From: Desulfuromusa sp.
Lineage (GTDB): Bacteria > Desulfobacterota > Desulfuromonadia > Desulfuromonadales > Geopsychrobacteraceae
Assembly (NCBI GenBank): GCA_021647765.1
Contig: JAKIUD010000041.1
Location: 1 to 29,958 of the forward strand
Direction of reading: 5' to 3'
DNA: 29,958 nt
Made by a program: the position numbers and the translations under genes. The notes under the pieces were generated by a model, which had not been told where the DNA came from, ran no database searches, and saw only the letters and a program-made list of their open reading frames with translations. This document shows, piece after piece, positions 16,023 through 23,845 of the stretch; position 1 is the stretch's first letter; each line of letters starts with the position of its first letter.

Positions 16023-17018
16023 ATGTATAAAGAATATTTCGGTCTCAAAGAAGATCCTTTCTCGATTGCTCCCGATCCTCAGTTTCTTTACATGAGTGGT
16101 CGTCATCGTGAGGCACTGGCTCATCTGATCTATGGGATGAAAGCAGACAGTGGTTTTGTGCTGCTGACTGGAGAGGTTGGTACGGGTAAAACAACCGTTT
16201 GTCGTTGTCTGCTGGGACAGATTCCAGAAAATTCGGAAATTGCTTTCATTCTCAATCCTAAATTGAGCGTGATTGAATTGTTGGAAACAATCTGTGATGA
16301 GTTAGGAATCAGCTACCCGAAGGGGAACTCAAGTATTAAGATTTATATCGATCTGATCAATATCTACCTGCTTGATGCACATAGCCAAGGAAAACAGACA
16401 GTTCTGATTATTGATGAGGCACAGAATTTAAGTGTTGATGTGTTGGAGCAGATTCGACTGTTGACTAATCTGGAAACTGATAAACGTAAATTACTCCAAG
16501 TCATCATGCTTGGTCAGCCGGAACTCAATCGAATATTGGATCGTTCGGAGATGCGACAATTGGCGCAGCGAGTGACGGCGCGGTATCATCTTGAACCATT
16601 ATCCAAAAATGAAATAGACGGTTACTTGAGCCACCGTTTGGCGGTTGCTGGAGTGGAGCGACCTCTTTTTCCACAAGTAACGGTTAATAAACTCTACCGT
16701 CTGACGGGTGGGGTACCGCGATTGATCAATCTCCTCTGTGATCGCGCATTACTTGGCGCCTACGTGAAAGGACTGAATGTTGTCAGTCCACAGCTGCTTA
16801 TAGTGGCTGCTAGTGAGGTTTTTGGGAAAACAAACGCCAGTCGAGGGGAAAAAGGGAGCCTTTGGCAATGGTTAGTGGTCGCATTGTTAAGCTTGATACT
16901 GGTGATTGGTGTGTATTTTTTGGTATTTTTGGTTAAGCAACCTTCTTTGGAGAAGGTTGCCGGGACGCAGAAATTGACAGAGCAAATTGAAACCACCTCT
17001 CCGGATTCGGTGAAATAG
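16023..17018 (+). CDS. ExeA/GspA-like AAA+ ATPase of the secretion/pilus accessory type
   Basis: This 331-residue protein opens with MYKEYFGLKEDPFSIAPDP, the hallmark of ExeA/GspA-type ATPases. Walker A is GEVGTGKT (50-57), Walker B is VLIIDEAQ (Asp131-Glu132), and LGQPEL plus LAQRVTARYHLEPL follow in the AAA core. A single membrane segment at about 281-304 leaves only some 27 residues outside. ExeA of Aeromonas is longer and ends in a peptidoglycan-binding domain, which is absent here. I chose the ATG at 16023; an in-frame GTG at 16014 lacks support. The gene after it encodes a GspB-like partner. ExeA-ExeB helps place the type II secretin in the cell wall; no other secretion genes are in the window. 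Confidence 0.85.
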   Translation: MYKEYFGLKEDPFSIAPDPQFLYMSGRHREALAHLIYGMKADSGFVLLTGEVGTGKTTVCRCLLGQIPENSEIAFILNPKLSVIELLETICDELGISYPKGNSSIKIYIDLINIYLLDAHSQGKQTVLIIDEAQNLSVDVLEQIRLLTNLETDKRKLLQVIMLGQPELNRILDRSEMRQLAQRVTARYHLEPLSKNEIDGYLSHRLAVAGVERPLFPQVTVNKLYRLTGGVPRLINLLCDRALLGAYVKGLNVVSPQLLIVAASEVFGKTNASRGEKGSLWQWLVVALLSLILVIGVYFLVFLVKQPSLEKVAGTQKLTEQIETTSPDSVK

Positions 17019-17040
17019 AAATGATAATGGATAACTAACA

Positions 17041-17643
17041 ATGTCATTTATTCTTGAAGCACTGAAAAAATCGGAAAATAAACACAGAGAAAATAGTGGT
17101 CGAAATCCACGTACCATTCATGAACCCATGCCGCGCAAAACGGACAGGTCGCGTTTCTGGGGATTGGGAATATTGTTGTTACTGGTCAATGCTGCTCTGC
17201 TTTTTTGGTTTTTTGGCTCCAGGCAACCGGTGCCAGCGTCACAACCAACAAGGGTCATAGCAACAGATACAGTTAAGGTAAAAGGCGAATCTGTCCCTCC
17301 TCAGACTGTTTCCTCTACAGTGCAAAATGATATTGCTCCAACCCTTCAGAAGGCTGAGAAACAACCAGCGGTTATGGCACTTCCGGTTCTACGGAACGAT
17401 AAGCAAGTTTACCGCTTTGGACAACTTCCGGTTGCAATTCAAAAGAAAATTCCTCCATTACAGATGTCGTTACATGCCTATAATCGAGCCGATGCCAGTT
17501 CAAGTATGGTGCAATTAAATGAGCGGATTTTACGCGAGGGGGATAGGGTTGCTGACAAACTCCGCCTGGAAAAAATTACTGCTGATGGAGTTGTCTTGCG
17601 CTATGACGGCTACTTGTTTTTATTGCCTCGGCGTGGAAATTGA
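17041..17643 (+). CDS. GspB-like type II secretion accessory protein
   Basis: This 200-residue bitopic protein has the characteristic MSFILEALKKSE start of GspB/ExeB-type proteins, a membrane segment at about 41-60, a Pro/Gln/Val-rich periplasmic linker and a C-terminal domain (about 120-200). That domain carries LPVAIQKKIPPLQMSLHAYN and ERILREGD...ITADGVVLRYDGYLFLLP, matching the T2SSB domain. It follows the ExeA-like ATPase by 22 bases, so the pair is an operon. The two probably form an inner-membrane complex reaching into the periplasm. The rest of the pathway must lie elsewhere. Confidence 0.85.
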   Translation: MSFILEALKKSENKHRENSGRNPRTIHEPMPRKTDRSRFWGLGILLLLVNAALLFWFFGSRQPVPASQPTRVIATDTVKVKGESVPPQTVSSTVQNDIAPTLQKAEKQPAVMALPVLRNDKQVYRFGQLPVAIQKKIPPLQMSLHAYNRADASSSMVQLNERILREGDRVADKLRLEKITADGVVLRYDGYLFLLPRRGN

Positions 17644-17730
17644 TAATATATGATCAAAATGTTATTTACGTTGGTTGGGGAATAATAAAGATGGAAACTA
17701 GTTAATTCTACTGATAAGGGTGTCTGGTTT

Positions 17731-19887
17731 ATGTCGAATAGGCCTTCCATTGTTTCACCTGTTATAACCATCCTGCCCATACTTTGTATCTTTCTGTCTC
17801 TGTTTGTCTGCCTGACCCATTCTTATTCTGCCAGTATTAAAGAACTTGGGCTTTCTGTAGAAGAAGTGGCTTGGCTTGATGACCATCCTGTTGTTCGTCT
17901 TGCTCCTGATCCCGATTTCCCCCCCATTGAATTTATAGATAAAGAGGGCGTTTATCGTGGAATTGCCGCAGACTTTATCCGTCTTCTCGAAAGTAAATTA
18001 CCGCTGAAGTTTGAGATTGTCTCTCTCCAAAACTGGGGGGAAGTCCTCGAAAGAGCCAAAAACCGTCAGATCGATATGCTTGGTGCTGCTGTTCCAACTC
18101 CAGAACGTCTTAAGTATATGCGTTTTACCAAACCTTATATTGAGTTTCCAGCCGTTGTCCTGGTTCGGGATACTGCTGTCGATTTTCCGAATTTGTCTGA
18201 ATTGAAAGGTAAAAGGGTTGCGGTCGTCTCCAACTACGCCGATCATGAGTATATGCTCAGGGCTTATCCCGATATCCCATTGGAGGTTATGCCCGATATC
18301 TCTTCTGGTTTGCGTCAAGTTTCTTTTGGAAAGATCGATGCCATGGTTCTTAATATTGCTTCGGCAACGTATTATATTAAAAAGGATGGCATCAATAACC
18401 TTCAGGTGACTCAGGATACCGATTTTGTATTTGACCTTTCATTTGCAGCTCGGAGCGATTGGCCGATTTTGACTTCGATCCTTGAAAAGGGACTGGCCGT
18501 AATAACCCCGGCTGAAAAAAAGATGGTTCTTGAAAACTGGGTATCGCTTGGGAACAAAACCTGGAAACCTTCCCCGCTATTTTTGATCTCAGCCGCAGCA
18601 ATTTTTCTGTTGCTGGCCTTGTTCTTTATCATTTTTTGGAATCGTTCGCTGCAGCGACAGGTCATTGAAAGAACTGCCGATTTGAAAGCTGAATTAGGGG
18701 AACGGATTCAGGCTGAAAGAGAAAAGGAGAAATTGCAACTGGAAATTCATCGTGCCAAGAAAATGGAGGCGGTGGGACTGTTGGCTGGTGGAGTTGCTCA
18801 TGACTTAAATAATATCTTGTCTGGTACAGTCGGTTATTCAGATCTGGCTTTGAGGAAAATCTCTAATGAAAGCCCAATAAAAAAATATTTAAAAGAAATT
18901 CGTGAGTCCGGTCGGCGAGCAGCAGCTGTCGTGGCTGATCTGTTGACGATCTCAAGAGATGCAGCATCTGATCGGCATATACTGAATTTGAATATCATCA
19001 TTGCTGAATATTTAAGTTCACCTGAGCACCAGTCACTGATTGAACGATTTCCCGATATTGAATTTCTCCCTGAACTTGAACCAGATTTGCTCAACCTGTC
19101 TTGTTCTGAGACACATCTACGAAAATGTATCATGAACCTGGTTATTAATGCTGCTGAAGCAACTTCGGCAGGTACGGTTACGATCAAAACTATAAATAAA
19201 AAGATAGAGACCTCGTTGGAATATTATGGCTCAGATCTCAAGCCGGGCTTATATGTTTTGCTGTCGGTTGCCGATACCGGCTCAGGGATTGCGCCGGAAG
19301 ATCTGGAACATATTTTTGAACCTTTTTATTCCAAAAAAAAATTTGGACGGAGCGGTACCGGTTTGGGATTGGCCGTTGTATGGAATACCGTTCACGAACA
19401 TCAAGGGTTTATTGAAGTTAAACAACCTGCTGAGGGAAGTTTGTTTGAGCTGAATTTTCCTGCAACTGAAAACGTTAGCAGCGGATTAGCTGTGTTGCAG
19501 GATGAAATTGAGATTGGAGGCTGCGGAGAGCATATTCTGGTTGTTGATGATGAAGAAAATATTCGTGTCCTGGCTGAAAAACTCCTTATCAGTTTAGGTT
19601 ATCGAGTCTCTCTGGTCTCGAGTGGCGAAGAAGCTATCGCTTTTTTACGCAACTCGACGGTTGAACTGTTGTTGTTGGATATGTTGATGGAGCCGGGGAT
19701 GAACGGTTATCAGACGTTCAAAAAGATAAAAGAAAGTCATCCAGAACAGAAGGCTTTGATTACCAGCGGATTTTCTGAAAGTTATGATGTGAAAAGAGCG
19801 CAGGAATTGGGTGCTGGTGCTTACGTCAAGAAACCCTATACCATTCAGGAGCTTGGTTTCGCGATAAGGAAAGAATTGCGACGGTAG
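17731..19887 (+). CDS. Hybrid histidine kinase with periplasmic solute-binding (SBP_bac_3) sensor
   Basis: This 718-residue sensor has, in order: a signal/anchor sequence (about 11-33); a periplasmic amino-acid-binding-like domain (about 45-270) with VRLAPDPDFPPIEFIDKEG, then YRGIAADFIRLL and FTKPYIEFPAVVLVRD; a membrane segment at about 285-306; a coiled coil; a HisKA domain with His357 in GGVAHDLNNILSG; an HATPase domain (N-box CIMNLVINAAEA, G1 DTGSGI, G2 GTGLGL); and a receiver domain from about 601 with Asp650. The fusion of a soluble binding-protein fold to the kinase suggests direct sensing of a small molecule such as an amino acid. It lies 87 bases after the GspB gene and 90 bases before a winged-helix regulator. 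No dedicated response regulator is adjacent. Confidence 0.9.
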   Translation: MSNRPSIVSPVITILPILCIFLSLFVCLTHSYSASIKELGLSVEEVAWLDDHPVVRLAPDPDFPPIEFIDKEGVYRGIAADFIRLLESKLPLKFEIVSLQNWGEVLERAKNRQIDMLGAAVPTPERLKYMRFTKPYIEFPAVVLVRDTAVDFPNLSELKGKRVAVVSNYADHEYMLRAYPDIPLEVMPDISSGLRQVSFGKIDAMVLNIASATYYIKKDGINNLQVTQDTDFVFDLSFAARSDWPILTSILEKGLAVITPAEKKMVLENWVSLGNKTWKPSPLFLISAAAIFLLLALFFIIFWNRSLQRQVIERTADLKAELGERIQAEREKEKLQLEIHRAKKMEAVGLLAGGVAHDLNNILSGTVGYSDLALRKISNESPIKKYLKEIRESGRRAAAVVADLLTISRDAASDRHILNLNIIIAEYLSSPEHQSLIERFPDIEFLPELEPDLLNLSCSETHLRKCIMNLVINAAEATSAGTVTIKTINKKIETSLEYYGSDLKPGLYVLLSVADTGSGIAPEDLEHIFEPFYSKKKFGRSGTGLGLAVVWNTVHEHQGFIEVKQPAEGSLFELNFPATENVSSGLAVLQDEIEIGGCGEHILVVDDEENIRVLAEKLLISLGYRVSLVSSGEEAIAFLRNSTVELLLLDMLMEPGMNGYQTFKKIKESHPEQKALITSGFSESYDVKRAQELGAGAYVKKPYTIQELGFAIRKELRR

Positions 19888-19977
19888 TGATTTGGTAACT
19901 ATTCAGCTTTTCTCTGTCAGTATCAACATGGAGACTGTGGAAAAAGGGGATTAACAAAAGTAAAATGGAGAAAACAA

Positions 19978-20499
19978 ATGGATGAATCCAAGAAGCTCAT
20001 TGTGCCGATTGTCTCATCGGAACACTTGACCTCACCTGACAGTTGGCAGCTCAGTGAGTTTGAATATGGGATGATCATTGCCCATAATGCCTTTACCCGC
20101 TGGATGGTTCGCTGCATGAGTGCCGCTGGACACCAGGACTTCAGCCCGCTGGACGTGTTGGTTTTACACAATGTTAATCATAGAAATCGGGAAAAGCGTC
20201 TGGCTGATATCTGTTTTGTGCTTCATGTTGAAGACACCCATACAGTTAATTATGCGCTGAAAAAACTGGTAAAATTGGATCTGTTACAAAAAGAGAAGCG
20301 GGGCAAGGAAATATTTTATAAAACCACAGAAGAGGGGGCGCATGTCTGTAAGGAATATCGGGACATTCGCGAACGCTGCCTGACCTCAGTGTACCGGAAC
20401 CTGGAGAAAGAAGGTTCTGAGATCAGTGAAGCTGCGTCGCTCATGCGACTGCTTTCAGGGCTGTACGATCAGGCGTCCAGAGCTGCGGCATCCTTGTAG
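19978..20499 (+). CDS. Winged-helix (MarR-like) transcription regulator
   Basis: This 173-residue cytoplasmic protein has a central winged helix-turn-helix: FSPLDVLVLHNVNHRNREKR, then LADICFVLHVEDTHTVNYAL as recognition region and LVKLDLLQKEKRGKEIFYKT as wing. Helices at both ends would form the dimer interface, as in MarR-type proteins of the COG3432/HTH_27 kind. GGAG at 19966-19969 is the ribosome site. It ends 13 bases from the convergent dctM stop with no terminator between them. Similar regulators sit next to TRAP or hydantoinase genes in other genomes, to my recollection, so control of the TRAP/hydantoinase genes is plausible but not shown. Confidence 0.75.
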   Translation: MDESKKLIVPIVSSEHLTSPDSWQLSEFEYGMIIAHNAFTRWMVRCMSAAGHQDFSPLDVLVLHNVNHRNREKRLADICFVLHVEDTHTVNYALKKLVKLDLLQKEKRGKEIFYKTTEEGAHVCKEYRDIRERCLTSVYRNLEKEGSEISEAASLMRLLSGLYDQASRAAASL

Positions 20500-20512
20500 A
20501 ATGAATAATGAC

Positions 20513-21814
20513 TTATCCACCCATCATGTTGGGCAGGATTGTGACGATGGATGGGAATACGACAATCAGGGCAAGTGCAACCAGCAACAGGAGGAAAAAG
20601 GGGATAGCTGCATACGCCACCCGTAAGATATCCAATCCGGTTAAACCCTGAATTACAAACAGGTTAAATCCAACTGGCGGGGTTATCTGTGACATTTCGA
20701 CAACGATAACGACAAAAATTCCAAACCAGAAGGGGTCGATCCCAGCTTGCTCCACCATCGGCATGACGATCGAGGTTGTCAATACAACGACGGAAATGCC
20801 ATCCAGGAAACAACCGAGGATAATGAAGAAAATAGTCAAAACCCCGAGTAATGCGTAGGGTGAAAGTCCCAAAGCGGCGATCCAGATTGCCAACATCCGC
20901 GGGATTCCGGTGAAACCCATAGAAACGGTCAGAAATGCAGCACCGGTAAGGATGAAGGCGATCATACACGAAGTTTTTGTTGCCCCCATCAGACCATCAA
21001 GGAAGGTTTTTTTGTTGAGGGTGCCGGTATGTTTTGAGAGCAGAAGAGAGAGTGCGACCCCCACCGCAGCAGCATCGGTCGGTGATGCAATACCGGAGTA
21101 GATGGAGCCGATAACCCCACCAATCAGCAGGATGACCGGAATCAGCCGCTGGGAACGTTTTATCCGCTCTCTAAAAGAAATTGCCTCATCCCCCGCCGGG
21201 ATCTGGTCTGGATGCAGCAGTGACCAGATCACCACATATCCGACAAACAGAGCGACCAGCAGCAGCCCTGGCAGGATCCCTCCAATGAACAGTCTGGCGA
21301 TGGATTGTTCCGTTGCCACACCATAAACAATTAGAATGATCGAAGGGGGTATCAGCAGTCCCAGGGTCGCTGAACCGGCGAGCGTACCAATCACCATATT
21401 GACCGGATATTTACGTTTGGTCAGTTCAGGAATAGACATTTTGCCAATGGTGGCCGCTGTTGCGGCTGATGAACCTGACACCGCCGCAAAAATAGCACTG
21501 CCAAAAATATTCACATGGAGAAGTCTGCCCGGCAGGTGGGTCAGCCAGGGAGAGAGGCCGGAAAACATATCTTCAGAGAGGCGTGATCGGAACAGGATCT
21601 CTCCCATCCAGATAAACAGGGGCAGTGCGGCCAGCGACCAGGAATTGCTGGCACCCCAGACCGTTGTGGCCAGGACTTCACCGAGTGGAGCTTCGGTAAA
21701 AAACAGCATCCCCATCATGCCAACGGACAACAGCGCGAAGGCGACCCAGATACCACTGCCGAGGAGGACGAAAAGGGAGAGTAACAGCAGTATTGTCATG
21801 CTTATTTCAGACAT
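20513..21814 (-). CDS. dctM: TRAP transporter large permease (DctM family)
   Basis: This 433-residue membrane protein has about twelve hydrophobic segments and is of usual DctM length. Family motifs are GSGIWVAFALLSVGMMG near the start, FGSAIFAAVSGSSAATAATIGKM, split as FAAVSGSSAATAATIG, then ATLGLLIPPSIILIVYGVATE, and near the end MSQITPPVGFNLFVIQG. It forms the ion-coupled channel of a tripartite ATP-independent periplasmic transporter. TTTGGAGATAGC precedes the ATG on the minus strand. It lies 15 bases after dctQ. TRAP systems carry organic acids, amino acids and related compounds; the substrate here is unknown. Confidence 0.92.
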   Translation of the reverse strand: MSEISMTILLLLSLFVLLGSGIWVAFALLSVGMMGMLFFTEAPLGEVLATTVWGASNSWSLAALPLFIWMGEILFRSRLSEDMFSGLSPWLTHLPGRLLHVNIFGSAIFAAVSGSSAATAATIGKMSIPELTKRKYPVNMVIGTLAGSATLGLLIPPSIILIVYGVATEQSIARLFIGGILPGLLLVALFVGYVVIWSLLHPDQIPAGDEAISFRERIKRSQRLIPVILLIGGVIGSIYSGIASPTDAAAVGVALSLLLSKHTGTLNKKTFLDGLMGATKTSCMIAFILTGAAFLTVSMGFTGIPRMLAIWIAALGLSPYALLGVLTIFFIILGCFLDGISVVVLTTSIVMPMVEQAGIDPFWFGIFVVIVVEMSQITPPVGFNLFVIQGLTGLDILRVAYAAIPFFLLLLVALALIVVFPSIVTILPNMMGG

Positions 21815-21829
21815 GCTATCTCCAAAGTC

Positions 21830-22423
21830 CTAAGTGATGGGCTCATTATCGGTTTGATCGAGAAGGGTTTCCCCGGTATCGGCATAGCCGGGCTTGTTGC
21901 CGAGAATAACGCTGATGAGTGCATCAATCAGGGCAATGGATAACACCAGCAACCCGATCAGCATGGTTGATTGGGGAATCCATATCGGCACTGCAATCAT
22001 CCCTGAAGAAAGATCTTTGTAAATATAGGATTCCCTGATGAGGAAAAAAGTGTACCAGGTGAAGTAAACAGCCACGGCAGAACAGAACAGCAGGCTCCAA
22101 ATTTCAAAAATATGTCGTAACTTTTCATTGAGCCGCGTCAGTATCAGGGTCACTCTGATATGTCCACCTTCACGTAAGGTGTGTGCCAAGGCGAGAAATG
22201 AAGCAGCAGCGAGAAAGAAACCGGTGAAATCGGCATAGGACGGAATCGTCAAGCCAATGGCTGACCCCGTCAGCAGGCCGCTTAAGCGATCCACAGCATT
22301 CAGACATACCTGACAGAGCACGAGGAGGCAAATGACCGAGATACTGGCTGCGGCCAGCCAACCGCTGGCCAGGTACAGTTTGTCCAACCCCTTGCGCAAA
22401 ATTTTGTCTTCTTTAGAGCTCAT
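21830..22423 (-). CDS. dctQ: TRAP transporter small permease (DctQ family)
   Basis: This 197-residue protein has four hydrophobic segments (about 18-38, 57-78, 97-118 and 143-165), the standard DctQ topology. The family pattern is seen in LAHTLREGGHIRVTLI between helices two and three. It lies between dctP and dctM on the minus strand. Its ribosome site is weak (GGTGATCGG before the ATG), and a hairpin lies just upstream, between it and dctP. The C-terminal tail of about 30 residues is hydrophilic. Confidence 0.85.
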   Translation of the reverse strand: MSSKEDKILRKGLDKLYLASGWLAAASISVICLLVLCQVCLNAVDRLSGLLTGSAIGLTIPSYADFTGFFLAAASFLALAHTLREGGHIRVTLILTRLNEKLRHIFEIWSLLFCSAVAVYFTWYTFFLIRESYIYKDLSSGMIAVPIWIPQSTMLIGLLVLSIALIDALISVILGNKPGYADTGETLLDQTDNEPIT

Positions 22424-22440
22424 CCGATCACCACGTTACT

Positions 22441-22470
22441 TCATGGGGATCCGGTCAAAGATCCCCATGA
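22441..22470 (-). other. Stem-loop between dctP and dctQ
   Basis: An 11-bp perfect stem (22441-22451 with 22460-22470) closes an 8-base loop in the gap between the binding-protein gene and the permease genes. No T-run follows on the minus strand. Such hairpins often stabilise the binding-protein message or partly end transcription, so that the binding protein is made in excess. That role is inference from position. Confidence 0.6.
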
Positions 22471-22486
22471 GTCCTAAACCAATCAA

Positions 22487-23470
22487 TTAATTGTAATAAG
22501 CTTTCAGTAGGACGGCACCTTCAGCGCCAGCATCCTTTTTCCACTCCATCAGCATTTCTGCACCAACTTTTTTAAGACCATCCATCAGCTCTTTGCTTGG
22601 GGTCACAATGATCACTCCATTCTTTTTGAGGATGGCTGTTTTGGCGGCTGTCTCCTGGATGCTCATCTCCCAACCCCGTTTCTCTGCAGCGGCAGCGGCG
22701 GTGAGAATCGCTGCCTGATCTGCTTTGCTGAGTTTACGGAAGGCTCGTTTGTTAACGACAACGATATTTTTGGGAAGCCAGGCCTGGATGTCAGTATAGT
22801 GGGTGATGAAGTCCCAGGCTTTAGAGTTGGCTCCGGTAGACGGGGAGGTGATCATCGCATCGACCCTGCCCGTAGCGAAGGCCTGCGGAATATCGGGAAC
22901 TTCGACCTGAGTCGGAGCGGCACCAACCAAATTGGCAAATTTTTCCAGTGTCGCATTATAAGCTCTGAACTTGATCCCTTTGAGATCAGCAACACTGTTA
23001 ATTGGTTTTTTTGTGTAGAGCCCTTGTGGTGGCCACGGTACGGAGAAGAGTGGCATCATGTTCTGTTTGGCCAGTAATTTCGTGATAACCGGTTTCTGGG
23101 CATCCCAGAGTTTTTTGGCTTCTTTATAATTAGTTGCGAGGAAAGGCTGAGAATCGGCACCAAAGACGGCATTTTCATTAGAAAGAAGTGAGAGGAAGAA
23201 TTCGCCAATGGGGACCTGTCCACCCCGCACCGCTTTTGAGATTTCCGGATGCTTGAAAAGAGAACCCGCCGAATGAATTTTGATTTTGAGGTCGCCGTTG
23301 GTTGCTTTTTCAACGTCCTTGGCAAACTGAATAATGTTGACAGTGTGAAATGTCTTGTCCGGGTAGGGGGTGGGCATATCCCAGGTTGTAGCGAAACTTG
23401 AGATGGCGAGACTGCAGATTCCAACCACACACGCAAATGTTAGGAAAAACTTTCGTCCTGAAAATTTCAT
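22487..23470 (-). CDS. dctP: TRAP transporter substrate-binding protein (DctP family)
   Basis: This 327-residue periplasmic protein has a signal peptide (basic start MKFSGRK, hydrophobic about 8-24, likely cleavage near SSFA-TTW). The mature part shows DctP family features: FAKDVEKATNGDLKIKIHSA, split as FAKDVEKATNG and LKIKIHSAGSLF, then LKGIKFRAYNATLEKF with the conserved Arg that binds a substrate carboxylate, and DIPQAFATGRVDAMITSPST. The conserved Arg suggests a carboxylate-bearing ligand, which would suit 5-oxoproline or an N-carbamoyl or similar acid, but that is inference. AAAAGGAG precedes the ATG. It is the first gene of dctPQM and is divergent from the fused hydantoinase gene. Confidence 0.9.
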   Translation of the reverse strand: MKFSGRKFFLTFACVVGICSLAISSFATTWDMPTPYPDKTFHTVNIIQFAKDVEKATNGDLKIKIHSAGSLFKHPEISKAVRGGQVPIGEFFLSLLSNENAVFGADSQPFLATNYKEAKKLWDAQKPVITKLLAKQNMMPLFSVPWPPQGLYTKKPINSVADLKGIKFRAYNATLEKFANLVGAAPTQVEVPDIPQAFATGRVDAMITSPSTGANSKAWDFITHYTDIQAWLPKNIVVVNKRAFRKLSKADQAAILTAAAAAEKRGWEMSIQETAAKTAILKKNGVIIVTPSKELMDGLKKVGAEMLMEWKKDAGAEGAVLLKAYYN

Positions 23471-23490
23471 GATTTTCTCCTTTTCTGGCT

Positions 23491-23503
23491 AGTAAACTTT
23501 ACT
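23491..23503. promoter_or_regulatory. Candidate operator palindrome upstream of dctP
   Basis: The sequence AGTAAACTTTACT is a perfect palindrome with 6-bp arms about a central C. It lies about 20 bases upstream of the dctP ATG, just before the Shine-Dalgarno sequence. A protein bound there would block transcription or early elongation. No known consensus is matched. Confidence 0.35.
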
Positions 23504-23757
23504 GGTTACCTTCTGACATAAAACACTTTTATAAGATGTTTAGTATCGACATCCCTGCTTGAATAAAGCAGGCGGGAACATAGAGATTTTACATTTTATA
23601 TCTTTGGATAAAACAACATGAAACTTCTTAACCTTCTGTAAAATAGTAATAATTTTAGATATTAACATGTCCTTTTAGATAAGAAAAGCGGCAATAATGG
23701 ATAAAATCCGGTTGACTTTTTGTGCATGTAGTGACACTTTCACACAATATTGATAAA

Positions 23758-23778
23758 ATGTCGATAAAAAATCAACAT
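23758..23778. promoter_or_regulatory. Candidate operator dyad upstream of the hydantoinase gene
   Basis: ATGTCGAT (23758-23765) and ATCAACAT (23771-23778) are inverted repeats matching at seven of eight positions around AAAAA. The 21-bp size suits a winged-helix dimer of the MarR type. It lies about 68 bases before the start codon, where a repressor or activator of the hydantoinase gene could act. Chance is possible in such AT-rich DNA. Confidence 0.3.
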
Positions 23779-23845
23779 GATAAATTATAAAAATGTTTTA
23801 TTTTATTTCACTAAACCGTCACGTTAAAGCGGTAGGAGAAATGTG

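Larger units (their letters stand above)
23471..23845. promoter_or_regulatory. Divergent control region between dctP and the hydantoinase gene
   Basis: This 375-base AT-rich gap must hold promoters for both directions. I see four structured spots: a 13-bp palindrome AGTAAACTTTACT (23491-23503) just upstream of the dctP ribosome site; a 7-bp hairpin with 5-base loop (23554-23572); a GTGA-N5-TCAC dyad (23731-23743); and an imperfect dyad ATGTCGAT-N5-ATCAACAT (23758-23778) with three GATAAA direct repeats around it. A TTGACT at 23712-23717 could be a -35 for the hydantoinase gene, but no good -10 sits at the proper distance. A regulator such as the nearby winged-helix protein may bind here. Confidence 0.45.

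Noticed and set aside
21336..21833. A 165-codon plus-strand frame opposite dctM
   Set aside because: dctM is certain on the minus strand; this frame has no family features.
23731..23743. GTGA-N5-TCAC as a CRP site
   Set aside because: CRP sites have a 6-bp spacer; here it is 5, so only an unspecified dyad is noted.
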